Notes under the pieces: generated by a model | What the model saw: only the letters and a program-made list of their open reading frames with translations | Told to the model about the DNA's origin: nothing | Databases searched by the model: none | Origin: Methanoplanus limicola DSM 2279 | GTDB lineage: Archaea; Halobacteriota; Methanomicrobia; Methanomicrobiales; Methanomicrobiaceae | DNA: 64,000 nt | Reading direction: 5' to 3' | NCBI RefSeq assembly: GCF_000243255.1 | Contig: NZ_CM001436.1 | Coordinates: 780,077-844,076, forward strand | Part shown: positions 26,420 through 37,590 of the stretch, one piece after another | Layout: every line of letters begins with the position of its first letter | Numbering within the stretch: the stretch's first letter is position 1 | Translations under genes and position numbers: made by a program

Positions 26420-27514
26420 ATGAATGAAGATGAAGAGAGAAGAATAATATTTCATATAGACATGGACAGTTTCTACGCTTCAGTGGAGATGAGGGACCGA
26501 CCGGAACTTGCCAAAAAACCGGTTGTAATCGGCGCTGATCCAAAAGAGGGGCACGGAAGAGGGGTTGTAAGCACATGCTCATACGAAGCAAGGGAATTTG
26601 GCATACGATCTGCCATGCCGGTATCCACCGCCTACCGGATATGTCCGGAATGCATATTTCTCCCGGTAAATATGCCCCTTTACAGGAAAGTTTCTGAAAA
26701 TGTCATGGAAATCCTGAGGCAGTACTCTGAAAAATTCCAGCAGGTGAGCGTTGATGAGGCCTATCTTGACATGAGCCACCTTGCTGACTACGGGGCTGCT
26801 GAGGATACGGGATACAGAATTAAAAATAAAATAAAGCAGGAAGAGAGGATCACATGCTCGGTCGGAATCGGTCCTTCAATGGTCATAGCAAAGATAGCCT
26901 CCGATTACCGGAAACCGGACGGGCTTACCATTGTAAAACCGGAAGATGTAATGGATTTCCTTGCACCCCTGCCGGCCGTGAAAATACCCGGCATAGGCAG
27001 AAAATCTGCTGCAAAACTTGAGAGAAACGGCATAATTACAATTGCCGACCTTAGAAAATGTGACATTCAGAGCCTCATATCTGCATTCGGCAGGCATGGT
27101 GAGGCGATGTACCGGATGGCAAGAGGAACCGACAACCGTGAAGTCAGAGAGAGGGAGGGCAGAAAATCAATAGGCAGGCAGACGACCTATGAAGAAGATG
27201 TATCTGATACAGATGTAATTATGAAGAGCCTTGACTGGATATGCAGGGATATTCACAGAAGAATGTCTGAAAGGGGTTACAGGTGCCGTACTGTGACGGT
27301 TAAAATCAGGTATTCAGGATTTATTGACAGGGCAAAATCAAAATCCCTTAGTCACCATACAGACAGCCTCTCAGAAATTATGAATAACGCAAAGGAAATA
27401 TTTACAGATTTATACGAAAACAAGCCGGTCAGGTCATTCGGAATTACCATATCAGGATTTGAAGGCGGAAATTCTCATCAGACAAGTCTTGACGAATATA
27501 TATCACTCAGGTAG
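26420..27514 (+). CDS. dinB: DNA polymerase IV (Y-family)
   Basis: 364 residues from the ATG at 26420; a GTG at 26393 would add nine residues, and an AGGAGA lies between the two, favouring the ATG. Palm motifs FHIDMDSFYASVE and SVDEAYLDMS carry the three catalytic acidic residues. Fingers (ARE.GIRSAMP), thumb with helix-hairpin-helix (KIPGIGRKSAAKLERNGI) and little-finger domain follow. It copies past damaged bases with low fidelity. The end LDEYISLR may hold a weak sliding-clamp binding segment. Single gene. Confidence 0.93.
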   Translation: MNEDEERRIIFHIDMDSFYASVEMRDRPELAKKPVVIGADPKEGHGRGVVSTCSYEAREFGIRSAMPVSTAYRICPECIFLPVNMPLYRKVSENVMEILRQYSEKFQQVSVDEAYLDMSHLADYGAAEDTGYRIKNKIKQEERITCSVGIGPSMVIAKIASDYRKPDGLTIVKPEDVMDFLAPLPAVKIPGIGRKSAAKLERNGIITIADLRKCDIQSLISAFGRHGEAMYRMARGTDNREVREREGRKSIGRQTTYEEDVSDTDVIMKSLDWICRDIHRRMSERGYRCRTVTVKIRYSGFIDRAKSKSLSHHTDSLSEIMNNAKEIFTDLYENKPVRSFGITISGFEGGNSHQTSLDEYISLR

Positions 27515-27555
27515 CTAAGGAGAGTCAGATATTCGGAGTAATGCAGAATTAATGT

Positions 27556-27591
27556 AATACCCTAATCCGGGGACATCCGCTATTGGGTATT
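27556..27591. terminator. Stem-loop in the convergent dinB / helicase gap
   Basis: AATACCC..GGGTATT pairs perfectly over 7 bases and can extend by AAT/ATT past one bulge. It is about 40 bases past the dinB stop and 48 bases past the helicase stop. A short T run follows on the plus strand. Probable transcription end structure. Confidence 0.4.
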
Positions 27592-27639
27592 TTGCTGCGG
27601 AATATACATTTTTCCGGGTAAAAAAATATAGAGAATAGA

Positions 27640-29229
27640 TTAGTATTCAGCTTTTTTTGCGGGTTCAAATTTGATATCACAGCCCTTTATCGTGCGACCG
27701 CCCATTATATTGTGAACCTCTTTTGCAAATTTAAGCGGGATGTCAACAAATGAGAAATTCTCATAAATGTCAATAGCACCTATTGAATTGCCCGGAATTC
27801 CGGTCTCACCAGCTATTGCACCGACTATGTCGCCCGGCTTAATCCTCTTGTTCTTTCCGATGCTGATAAAGAACCTGACCATGCCGGACTCTCCGCCGGT
27901 CTCTTCATAGCTCTCCTCGTCACTCTGAATTTTATGTGAACCCATATAGATTTTGAGCATTGCAGCGGCAACATCTGAGGCGTCACAGTCATTCTCTTCC
28001 AGGAAGCGCTCGATGACGGTGAGGTAGCATCCGGAATCCTCCTCAGACATTACATCCTTTACATTCTCGATATATCTCTCAACACGGCTGTTTTCGACAT
28101 CTTTTAAGCCAGGTTTCTGGATCCTCTTAAGTCCGGACTGTGAGATCCTCTTGAGCATCTTTAATTTGCCGTATTCCCTTGGGCCTACAAATGTGTATGA
28201 AGCGCCGGATTTTCCTGCACGCCCTGTCCTTCCGATTCTGTGCACATAGTACTCAGTATCCTGAGGGACATCATAATTGTAAACGGTCTCAATATCTTCA
28301 ACATCAATACCTCTTGCCGCAACATCGGTTGCGATAAGGATATCAATAGTTCCGTTCCTGAACTTACCCATGACGCGATCTCTCTGCTGCTGTTTGAGAT
28401 CACCGTGAAGTCCTTCCGCAAAATAACCGCGTGAACGCATAATTGATGAAAGTTCATCTACTCTCTTTTTGGTGTTGCAGAATACAATTGACTGTCCCGG
28501 ACCTTTTATATCAATGAACCGGCAGAGAAGATCAGCCTTCTCGCTCTCCCGTACCTCAATATAGAACTGTTCAATTGAAGGTACTGTAAGCGTCTTTGGA
28601 GTAATGCTTACAAATTCCGGATTGTGCTGGAATGATTTTGAAATCCGGAGAATCGGGGCAGGCATTGTTGCTGAAAAAAGAACAGTCTGGCGCTCTTTAG
28701 GTGCATAACCCAGGATTTCCTCGAGGTCTTCCCTAAATCCCATATCAAGCATCTGGTCAGCCTCGTCAAGAACAACAAAGTTAACCTCAGACATTGACAG
28801 TGTCTTTCTTCCGAGATGGTCAATAACCCTTCCCGGAGTACCGATGATGACCTGAACCCCACGCCTCATAGCGGATATCTGCCTCTCAATCGGCTGACCT
28901 CCGTATATTGGAAGGATTCTGATGTCAGCCATATATTTAATCAGGCGGTTGAATTCTTCTGCGATCTGGATTGTAAGCTCTCTTGTAGGTGCAAGAACAA
29001 TTGCCTGAACAGCTAATTTATCAGTATTTATCTTCTCAAGAAGAGGGATTGCAAACGCTGCTGTTTTCCCTGTACCTGTCTGTGCCTGGGCGGTTATGTC
29101 CTTTCCGGACATGATCAGCGGTATTGATATATTCTGTATGGGTGTCGGTTCTTCAAAACCCATATCTTCTATAGCTTTAAGTATTTCGTTTGAAATATCT
29201 AGTTCGTTAAATTTCAAAAAAGAAGACAT
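27640..29229 (-). CDS. DEAD-box RNA helicase with DbpA-type RNA-binding domain
   Basis: 529 residues. Q motif (FEEPTPIQ), motif I AQTGTGKT, motif II DEAD, motif III SAT, motif VI HRIGRTGR. After a linker, the C-terminal 75 residues (VRFFISIGKNKRIKPGDIVG..) form the DbpA/CsdA-type domain that in bacteria binds 23S rRNA or other structured RNA. It remodels RNA, in ribosome assembly or cold adaptation. The fusion is the bacterial DeaD/DbpA layout and may have been acquired. The ATG is followed at once by SSFLKFNELDIS; the gene stands alone. Confidence 0.93.
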   Translation of the reverse strand: MSSFLKFNELDISNEILKAIEDMGFEEPTPIQNISIPLIMSGKDITAQAQTGTGKTAAFAIPLLEKINTDKLAVQAIVLAPTRELTIQIAEEFNRLIKYMADIRILPIYGGQPIERQISAMRRGVQVIIGTPGRVIDHLGRKTLSMSEVNFVVLDEADQMLDMGFREDLEEILGYAPKERQTVLFSATMPAPILRISKSFQHNPEFVSITPKTLTVPSIEQFYIEVRESEKADLLCRFIDIKGPGQSIVFCNTKKRVDELSSIMRSRGYFAEGLHGDLKQQQRDRVMGKFRNGTIDILIATDVAARGIDVEDIETVYNYDVPQDTEYYVHRIGRTGRAGKSGASYTFVGPREYGKLKMLKRISQSGLKRIQKPGLKDVENSRVERYIENVKDVMSEEDSGCYLTVIERFLEENDCDASDVAAAMLKIYMGSHKIQSDEESYEETGGESGMVRFFISIGKNKRIKPGDIVGAIAGETGIPGNSIGAIDIYENFSFVDIPLKFAKEVHNIMGGRTIKGCDIKFEPAKKAEY

Positions 29230-29699
29230 TTGATTATTATATGATCTATGGCTTTATTATCTTTTAGTGTGTGACACAATTATTAAGTACAAAATGCCGG
29301 AGCACACCCACTCCCGGATATATAACGAAAAATGCATACTCCGACATCTGAAAGAGCACAAAAATCAGAAATATGACCATAAAATAAAAATCAAACGGAA
29401 ATATGACGAAATATAACAATATCCAGAATAGAGAATAGTCCGCAGGGATTACATCAGATATAAGCAGACAAAGTAAAGAAAATACATACACGCATAAAAG
29501 GGTGTCAAAAACAGATAAAATGCAGACGTGATGCGCCACACATATTAATTGTCCGGAGAAGAATATCCACAGGAGACACAAAAATCATAATCTCCAATAT
29601 ATCCGGCCATTAAGGCAATACCGGATAATCTGTGTTAACGTGACCCGGAAATACAGAATCTCCTGACAGATAAAATAGGGTAAGAGCCAGAAAATTAAA
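29230..29699. other. 470-base gene-poor gap
   Basis: Between the helicase start and the pcm stop, both on the minus strand. An imperfect stem CCGGAG..CTCCCGG lies at 29293-29315. A TATA-like stretch near 29235-29245 may serve the helicase. A hydrophobic frame on the minus strand (29264-29581) is not accepted. I see no RNA gene. Confidence 0.5.
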
Positions 29700-30347
29700 T
29701 TATAACATTCCCTTCTTACCTGTCAGAGGAACAAAACGGACCCCTCCATATGATGAAATAAAAGGCTCCCCGTTTATCATTCTGACTTTCATCAGTGTCT
29801 GGGAGTAATAGTCACCCACAGGGACAACCATCCTCCCTCCTTCTTTAAGATTTACAAACAGATAGTCAGGCATCTGAGGAGATGCGGCAGTGACAACTAT
29901 GCAGTCAAACATGCCATACTCCCGTGCAGCCTCAGCTCCGTCTGCACATATAACCTTAACATTATATATTCCGGCCTTCCGGAGGTTATCTGTGGCTGCT
30001 TTCGCAAGTTCAGGAATAATCTCAACCGAAATAACCTCATGAACAATCTCTGCAAGTACCGCAGACTGATATCCTGAACCTGCGCCAAGTTCCAAAACCC
30101 GGTCAGATTTACAGGGTTCAAGAAGTTCAGTCATTACACCTACGATATATGGCTGCGAGATCGTCTGTCCGTACCCGATAGGCAACGGCTGATCGCTGTA
30201 GGCATGCCTTCTGAGATCTTCAGGGATGAAGATATGCCGGGGCACCTTCTCCATTGCCTTAAGGACATTCTCATCTTCAACCCCCCTCTGCCGAATCTGA
30301 TAATCAACCATATCCATGCGGAGTCTGCGGTAATAGTCCTCATCCAA
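29700..30347 (-). CDS. pcm: Protein-L-isoaspartate O-methyltransferase
   Basis: 215 residues from a TTG at 30347. A perfect Shine-Dalgarno GAGGTGAT occupies 30359-30352; the longer frame would start at a GTG inside that motif, so TTG is chosen. SAM motif I is VLELGAGSGYQSAVLAE, preceded by the family motif GYGQTISQPYIVGVMTE. It methylates L-isoaspartyl residues in aged proteins so that they can return to aspartate. A TATA-like box at 30385-30393 would give a very short leader. Confidence 0.93.
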   Translation of the reverse strand: MDEDYYRRLRMDMVDYQIRQRGVEDENVLKAMEKVPRHIFIPEDLRRHAYSDQPLPIGYGQTISQPYIVGVMTELLEPCKSDRVLELGAGSGYQSAVLAEIVHEVISVEIIPELAKAATDNLRKAGIYNVKVICADGAEAAREYGMFDCIVVTAASPQMPDYLFVNLKEGGRMVVPVGDYYSQTLMKVRMINGEPFISSYGGVRFVPLTGKKGML

Positions 30348-30384
30348 AATTATCACCTCTTAAATGAGTATAATGAGCAGGAAA

Positions 30385-30393
30385 GTATATATT
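30385..30393 (-). promoter_or_regulatory. TATA-like box of pcm
   Basis: The minus strand reads GAATATATAC. It is 38-46 bases before the TTG start of pcm, giving transcription from about 30363 with the GAGGTGAT ribosome site almost at the 5' end. Confidence 0.45.
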
Positions 30394-30489
30394 CTTTGAC
30401 CGGGCATTCAGTCAGATTTCAATGGGATATTAACAGAACTCTCCGTATAAAGACAGCCGGAAAACATAAACAGAACAATTGGATATTCT

Positions 30490-31848
30490 TCACCGGGATT
30501 TTGCAGAAGAAACAATTTTTCCGGATAGCAGTATGAAGATAAAAGCTGACATTATGACCGCAATACCAGAAAAGTGGTAATAAACACCAAGTCCGTATAT
30601 ATCAATAATAATTCCGCCGATGACAGGTGCGATCATATCACCCACACCCCTTACGGAGTTATAGATGCCCATCACAGCACCCATTCCGGCAATCCTTCCC
30701 GCCTCAACCATATATGCGTTTAAGGCAGGATATACAAAGAGTCCGCCCGCCGCATGCAGCAGTGCGAGCAGAAGCAGGACCGTGAGACTTCCTGCGCAGG
30801 AGACAGCAATGAATGCAGCCCCCATGATAAGACACCCGAGAGGCACAAGGTACATTCTGCCCCTGCGGTCTGCGATATTGCCAAATACCATCTGAAGTAT
30901 TCCGGCGGAGAATACATTCAGCGAGATGATAAGCCCGGCAGCTCCGGGGGACAGGCCAATTCCCGGAACATAAAGCGGGATGAATACCAGAAGGCCAATC
31001 ATGCCGAACTCCGTCACAAAAGTGACAAGCAGAACTCCGGCATATAGGGGATTTTTAAAGAGCAACCTTAAGGCTTCGGACGATAAAATCCCCGATATGC
31101 GGGACATCACGGATTTTAGAGAGAATCTGAATTTTCCGGCAGAATCACTATTTTTAACCACGGATTTTGGACCGCCGGCCACCGGGGGAGCATCTCCGGA
31201 TATTTCACTCCGGATTTTTAACTCTGACGGAAGAAAGAGCACCAGGACAAGAAATGCAACTGCTGAAAGGAGAGTCAGGGAGTAAAATGCCGCCTTAAAA
31301 CCTGAGAGGTCATAGAGGTAACCGCCTATGAGAGGCCCTGCACCGAATCCGAAGAGAATTGCAGCCTGAAATTTCGCCATAAAACCGGCTTCCTCCCCCG
31401 GAGATGCAATCTCTCCAAGGTATGCCATAGCAACCGGGGCAATCATTGCAGAAGAGATGCCGTGAACCAGTCTGACGGCAACAAGCGCCAGCACATCGCC
31501 GGAAATGATATAGCCAAGTGAAATTACTGCGTAGAGCAGAAGTCCGGCTCCGATAATCCTCTTCTTGTCACACCTGTCGGAGAGCGATCCAAAGTAAGGC
31601 ATAAAGACCGTCCGTGAGAATGCAAACGCACCAAAAACAATGCCGATCCAGAGTCCGGACGCACCAAGGTTGTCTGCATAAACACTGAAGAGCGGGACGA
31701 CTATGCCGATTCCTGCGAGGGAGATAAATACACACAGCGATAATATCAGAAGAATTCTCTGTTTATCCGGATTCCCCGGCGAATTACCACTGAGATTATG
31801 CTGACAGTTCCGGTCCGGATTATGGTTCTGATTATGGATTTTATTCAA
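30490..31848 (-). CDS. Major facilitator superfamily transporter
   Basis: 452 residues with twelve predicted helices. The loop between helices 2 and 3 has GSLSDRCDKKR (MFS motif A) and the second half repeats it as GNIADRRGRMY. Between the halves is a polar loop of about 60 residues. The TTG start has GGAG six bases before it and overlaps the end of the upstream 113-residue ORF. The N-terminus is unusual, rich in Asn and His (NKIHNQNHNPDRN). Drug or metabolite efflux is likely; the substrate is unknown. Confidence 0.88.
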   Translation of the reverse strand: MNKIHNQNHNPDRNCQHNLSGNSPGNPDKQRILLILSLCVFISLAGIGIVVPLFSVYADNLGASGLWIGIVFGAFAFSRTVFMPYFGSLSDRCDKKRIIGAGLLLYAVISLGYIISGDVLALVAVRLVHGISSAMIAPVAMAYLGEIASPGEEAGFMAKFQAAILFGFGAGPLIGGYLYDLSGFKAAFYSLTLLSAVAFLVLVLFLPSELKIRSEISGDAPPVAGGPKSVVKNSDSAGKFRFSLKSVMSRISGILSSEALRLLFKNPLYAGVLLVTFVTEFGMIGLLVFIPLYVPGIGLSPGAAGLIISLNVFSAGILQMVFGNIADRRGRMYLVPLGCLIMGAAFIAVSCAGSLTVLLLLALLHAAGGLFVYPALNAYMVEAGRIAGMGAVMGIYNSVRGVGDMIAPVIGGIIIDIYGLGVYYHFSGIAVIMSAFIFILLSGKIVSSAKSR

Positions 31849-32182
31849 TTAAAACTCCGGAATTAGAGCCAAACAGTTCAGCAAGTTTTTTTTTCAGCAG
31901 AACCGCATCTTCTTTTAAATTATCATCATCAACTAAAAGACAATCATCGTAAAGGAGACGGAGACTGTCATTAATGTCAAGCATCGCCTCCTTTAAGGCA
32001 GGAGCATGTACATGTATACCGAATTCCTCATTGAAAAGGACAAATATCCCGAATTCAGCATTCCATTTTACTGAGAACTCAACATTCCGGGAGAGAACCC
32101 TCACATCATCCCTTGAGAATATAACTTCGGACACCAGAATGGTTCCAAATTCAGATTCTGCCTCTTCAGTTTCTGAGCACAT
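31841..32182 (-). CDS. Uncharacterised small protein, coupled to the MFS gene
   Basis: 113 residues, acidic, with no cysteine cluster, membrane helix or known motif. The pattern is strand-rich in the middle (FSVKWNAEFGIFVLFNEEFGIHVHAP) and helical at the end (ALKEAMLDINDSLRLLYDDCL). Its stop overlaps the TTG start of the transporter by eight bases, so they are probably co-translated. Function unknown. Confidence 0.65.
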   Translation of the reverse strand: MCSETEEAESEFGTILVSEVIFSRDDVRVLSRNVEFSVKWNAEFGIFVLFNEEFGIHVHAPALKEAMLDINDSLRLLYDDCLLVDDDNLKEDAVLLKKKLAELFGSNSGVLIE

Positions 32183-32304
32183 TAAAGATTTTTCTCTCGA
32201 AGATTTTACATTATTTTACATTAATATGGCCGCAATATAGCCACAATCAATGTAATCATGATCCATATGACTACGATTTCTCTTCAAAAAGCAGAATATA
32301 ATCA

Positions 32305-32319
32305 GGTTACCGGGTAACC
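32305..32319 (-). terminator. Hairpin after enolase
   Basis: GGTTACC-G-GGTAACC, a perfect 7-bp inverted repeat, ends 16 bases past the eno stop. On the minus strand it is followed by an AT-rich stretch with CTTTTTG. Likely end of the eno transcript. Confidence 0.5.
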
Positions 32320-32334
32320 GGACTATTCACAGAT

Positions 32335-33684
<1,350 letters not shown>

Positions 33685-33812
33685 TTATACAATAAATATA
33701 CAATAAGCTGACCGGCACAGGATACCTCTAAGCCGGGCCGGAGATCCACACATGAAATTTGATCATGAGCAGTTGACAGGTTATTTGTAAACCAAAACCC
33801 AACCTGAATAAT

Positions 33813-35126
33813 GTGAAGACTGCAATACTCGGAGCAGGGCTTACCGGACTTGCCCTTGCAAGACTTTTAAAAGAGAAAGGACATGAAATAACAGTCCTTG
33901 AAAAAGAGAAAGATATTGGCGGGCTGTGCCGGTCAAAGACCGAAAACGGATTTACCTTTGACATCGGAGGGTCACACATCATATTCAGCCGGGATACTGA
34001 AGTCTATGATTTCATGTGCAATCTCTTAAAGGAGAACAGGGGAACCAGAAACCGCAATACAAAAATCTTCTATAAGGACAGTTACGTCAAATATCCCTTT
34101 GAAAACGGACTGTACCAGCTGCCACCCGATGACCGTTTCTTCTGTATAAACGAATTTGTAAAAAACCTCATATCACTTGAAAAAGGCGAATTAAAAGAGC
34201 CTGAGAATTTCCGGGAATGGGTATACTACACATTCGGGAAAGGCATTGCAGAGTCGTATATGATTCCCTACAATGAAAAAATATGGAATTTTCCGACAGA
34301 GAAGATGTCACACCACTGGGTTGACGGAAGAATCCCGCGCCCTCCGGTGGAAGATATCATAAAGGCATCAATAGGCATAGAAACTGAAGGCTATACACAC
34401 CAGTCAGTATTTTCATACCCGGTTAAAGGTGGAATTGAGGCGCTCATACATGCAATAGCAGAACCTGTAACAGATGACATTAAGACCGGATTCTGTGTCA
34501 GAACCATACGAAAAGAGGGGGAAATATTTGTAATCGGAGACGGCAATGAAGAGATCAGGTGTGACAAAATAATCTCCACCCTCCCACCCCAGATACTTCT
34601 GCCCTGCATGGAAGATGTCCCTGAGGAAGTCATCAACGCCTGCAAAAACCTGAAGTACAACTCTATCGCATGTGTCGGCATAGGTGTAAAAGGCGACTTA
34701 AATGATATCTCATGGCTTTATGTCCCACAGACCGAACTTGGGCCGGCAAACAGGATATCATTCCCGTCCAACTATTCTGTGGAGGCATCTCCGGACGGTC
34801 ATTCATCCATCCTTGCTGAAATTACATTCAATGAAGGCGATGCAGTATCAGGGATGTCTGATGATGAGATCGCAGACGGAGCAATAGATACATTATGCAG
34901 AATGGGCATAATGGAAAGTCCTGATGATGCAGTGTATAAAACCGTTGAGAGATTTGAATATGCATATGTCGTCTATGATACCGAATACCAGAAGAATGTA
35001 AAGACTGTCAGGGACTATATTGAATCGGCCGGAATCGACACTGTAGGAAGATTTGCTGAATTTGAGTACCTGAATATGGACGGCTGCATAAGAAGAGTTC
35101 TGGAATACGTAAAAGAACTCAGCTGA
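33813..35126 (+). CDS. FAD-dependent oxidoreductase, protoporphyrinogen oxidase / UDP-galactopyranose mutase-like
   Basis: 437 residues with a GTG start. The N-terminal dinucleotide fold is clear: GAGLTGLALARLLKEKGHEITVLEK (6-30) and the following GGLCRS. DIGGSHIIF and PYNEKIWNFPTEKM are typical of the amine-oxidase/UGM-like flavoproteins found in archaeal and bacterial glycan gene clusters. The exact substrate is unknown. An exporter and a family 2 glycosyltransferase follow on the same strand, which fits a polysaccharide or glycolipid task better than heme synthesis. Confidence 0.78.
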   Translation: MKTAILGAGLTGLALARLLKEKGHEITVLEKEKDIGGLCRSKTENGFTFDIGGSHIIFSRDTEVYDFMCNLLKENRGTRNRNTKIFYKDSYVKYPFENGLYQLPPDDRFFCINEFVKNLISLEKGELKEPENFREWVYYTFGKGIAESYMIPYNEKIWNFPTEKMSHHWVDGRIPRPPVEDIIKASIGIETEGYTHQSVFSYPVKGGIEALIHAIAEPVTDDIKTGFCVRTIRKEGEIFVIGDGNEEIRCDKIISTLPPQILLPCMEDVPEEVINACKNLKYNSIACVGIGVKGDLNDISWLYVPQTELGPANRISFPSNYSVEASPDGHSSILAEITFNEGDAVSGMSDDEIADGAIDTLCRMGIMESPDDAVYKTVERFEYAYVVYDTEYQKNVKTVRDYIESAGIDTVGRFAEFEYLNMDGCIRRVLEYVKELS

Positions 35127-35234
35127 AAAGACCGGCTTTAAACCGGGTCTGAATACATTCCGGGCACCAATATCAGACAATCAGCAGGACATAACCGAAA
35201 TATCTTTTTTTAACTGCCGGACCAAATATAAATT

Positions 35235-36656
35235 ATGGATAGCAGTCCGGCAAAATATCTCAGAGATGAAACCCTCCTTTTAGCTGTCATCTCCATCGGC
35301 GTCTTCATGGACGGGCTTGACGGTGCGATTGTAAACGTCTCACTCCCGCAGATTGCACAGGATTTCGGAGCGGAAATCGGACTGGCGTCCCTTGTAATTA
35401 CTGCATATCTCATCTTTCTGAGCGGACTGATGATAACCTTCGGGAAAATAGCCTCATACAGAGGTGCAAAAAAGATATATCTCGGTGGAATTGCGATATT
35501 TACAGCATCATCACTCCTCTGTGCACTCTCCACAGGCATTGAGATGCTTATAATTTTCAGGTCTCTTCAGGGTATCGGGGCGGCAATGATTGCACCGACA
35601 GCCATAGGCATCGTAGCAGCTGAAATCCCGGAAGAGAGAAGGGGAAAATCACTCGGAATTCTTGTCGCCGCATCATCATTCGCCTTTGCACTTGGCCCTG
35701 TGGCAGGCGGAATTCTGACAGAATATCTGAGCTGGCACTGGATATTTCTGATAAATATCCCAATCGGAGTGGCCGCAGCAGCCCTGTCCATGAAATACAT
35801 TCCGAAATCAGAGAATATTCCGGGTGATAACCCTAAACAAAGAGTTAATTTCGATTACGCAGGATCACTGTTATTTCTCATATCAGTCGGAATATTGATC
35901 ATAACCCTTGGAATGGCAGGAGAAGAAGGCCCCCTGTCACCATCCGTGATAATCTCACTGGCATTATGCGCAGCTCTTTTTTACCTGTTCTACAGAAGAG
36001 AAAAATCTGCTGCGGACCCTGTACTGGACATTAATATCTTCAGAATTCCGGCATTCAACAGCTCAACCGCAACCTATATGCTGATTATGGGTGCATTTGG
36101 AGGCGCGGTTTTAATGCTCCCTTTTTATTTTCAGTACATCAGATCCTGGTCGCCTGCAATGGCAGGACTTGCACTTCTGATACCGTCAGTTGTAATAACC
36201 ATATTCAGCCCGCTCGGCGGAATAGCTGCGGACAGATATGGTGCGCGTGTTGTCTGTATCATATCCGGAATTCTGGCCACATTAGGGTTTTTGCTTACTG
36301 CATTTTATTCAGAAACATCAACAATAATCTATATTGCAGCAACACTTCTCCTTCTCGGACTGGGCTGCGGCCCGGTTATGAGCGCGGGTGCATCAGGAAT
36401 TATCTCATCCGCACCAGCTGAAAAAAAGGAGATTGCATCGGGCATCATGAGCACTTCAGTCTATCTTGGAACTGCAATAGGGACAGCAGCTTTCACTGCC
36501 ATATTCAGTCTGTTTACCAGAGAAGCGGGCAGTTCAGTGAATCCCGGAACTGAGGCATTCATAGAGGGATTCATGGCCTGTTTCATAGCCGGAACTTTAT
36601 TCTGCCTCCTTGCAACCCTCCTTGCCTTTAAGCAGAGAACAAAAAGGATTACTTAA
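35235..36656 (+). CDS. MFS exporter, DHA2 (EmrB/QacA) type
   Basis: 473 residues with fourteen predicted helices. It shows MDGLDGAIVNVSLPQIAQDFG (motif D1 of 14-helix exporters), GKIASYRGAKK (motif A) and GPVAGGILTEYLSWHWIFLINIPIG (motif C). Proton-driven export of drugs, lipids or sugars; the substrate is unknown. It lies between the FAD enzyme and the glycosyltransferase. Confidence 0.9.
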   Translation: MDSSPAKYLRDETLLLAVISIGVFMDGLDGAIVNVSLPQIAQDFGAEIGLASLVITAYLIFLSGLMITFGKIASYRGAKKIYLGGIAIFTASSLLCALSTGIEMLIIFRSLQGIGAAMIAPTAIGIVAAEIPEERRGKSLGILVAASSFAFALGPVAGGILTEYLSWHWIFLINIPIGVAAAALSMKYIPKSENIPGDNPKQRVNFDYAGSLLFLISVGILIITLGMAGEEGPLSPSVIISLALCAALFYLFYRREKSAADPVLDINIFRIPAFNSSTATYMLIMGAFGGAVLMLPFYFQYIRSWSPAMAGLALLIPSVVITIFSPLGGIAADRYGARVVCIISGILATLGFLLTAFYSETSTIIYIAATLLLLGLGCGPVMSAGASGIISSAPAEKKEIASGIMSTSVYLGTAIGTAAFTAIFSLFTREAGSSVNPGTEAFIEGFMACFIAGTLFCLLATLLAFKQRTKRIT

Positions 36657-36732
36657 ACCTGAAATCCTTTTTTTAAGGAATATTACAGACCTATACCTAT
36701 ATTGCCTAAAAACCAGAAAATATTAAGAACAG

Positions 36733-37443
36733 ATGGAACCCAGAATTTCGGTTGTAATACCAACCTACAACGAGGAAGGCAATATTACTGCCTGCCTTGA
36801 ATCACTCTCAAAACAGACAATTCCAAGAGAGGAATACGAACTTATTGTTGTTGACGGCGATTCGGCAGACAGAACGCGGGAATTTGCCGAAAAATATGCT
36901 GACCGGGTGTTCATCCAGAAGAGCAAAAGGGTTGGCGGTGCGAGAAATGACGGTGCAGAGGCTGCAAAGGCCAAAATACTTGCAACAACCGATGCAGACT
37001 GCCTGATCCCTGAAAACTGGCTTGAAACTATTATCTCAATCTTTGAAAATAACCCGGATACCGTTCAGCTGTATGGGACTGTAGCTCCGATAGAGCCGGG
37101 GATAAAGCATAAAATATCGCTATTTCTCGCCAATGTCTTCTCAGGACTTGGATATTACACCCACACCCTGTATTATACACTTGGGTGTAATACCGCATTT
37201 CGGGCAGAGGCATATCACTCTATAGGTGGATATAAGTGCATTGACGCCGGAGATGACCTGGAAATCGCACAGAGAATGAGAAAAATCGGAAAAGTCAGGC
37301 TGAGCACTAAAATTAAGGTTCGGTTTTCTATGAGAAGATATGTTCAGTTCGGAACACTCAAATCACTCTACATATGGATCTATATTGTGATTAAAGGCGG
37401 TAATTCAGCCAAATACACATATGCAAGGCAGAAATACAAATAA
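36733..37443 (+). CDS. Family 2 glycosyltransferase
   Basis: 236 residues. A GT-A fold: VVIPTYNEEGNITACLESL at the N-terminus, VVDGDSADRT, and the metal-binding TDADC (DXD-like) near residue 88. A conserved GCNTAFRAEAYHSIGGY and ED-like GDDLE motif follow (acceptor/catalytic region). One weak hydrophobic segment near the end may touch the membrane. It would transfer a sugar from a nucleotide donor to a lipid or glycan; the sugar-nucleotide cluster at 53-60 kb could supply donors. Confidence 0.9.
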   Translation: MEPRISVVIPTYNEEGNITACLESLSKQTIPREEYELIVVDGDSADRTREFAEKYADRVFIQKSKRVGGARNDGAEAAKAKILATTDADCLIPENWLETIISIFENNPDTVQLYGTVAPIEPGIKHKISLFLANVFSGLGYYTHTLYYTLGCNTAFRAEAYHSIGGYKCIDAGDDLEIAQRMRKIGKVRLSTKIKVRFSMRRYVQFGTLKSLYIWIYIVIKGGNSAKYTYARQKYK

Positions 37444-37564
37444 TCATAAATGTATCTGTAAATCAGAAATAATCTTCAGGATTTTTTAGGGATATTACCG
37501 GAATTTTGCTTTTTTTATGCAACTAACCATACCTATTATACCCTCTGACAACATTCTATGTAAG

Positions 37565-37578
37565 GCAGACAAGTCTGC
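37565..37578 (+). promoter_or_regulatory. Leader hairpin of zinc-ribbon gene 1
   Basis: GCAGAC-AA-GTCTGC, a perfect 6-bp stem ending 12 bases before the ATG. The second gene copy has GCAGA-TAT-TCTGC at the same place: the bases differ but the pairing is kept. No Shine-Dalgarno is visible, so the hairpin may steer translation. Confidence 0.5.
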
Positions 37579-37590
37579 AAGAGTACTAAA

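Noticed and set aside
29264-29581. Hydrophobic 105-residue frame on the minus strand
   Set aside because: It begins with TTG, has no ribosome site, and its Phe/Cys/Val-rich make-up is what AT-rich non-coding DNA gives when read backward.
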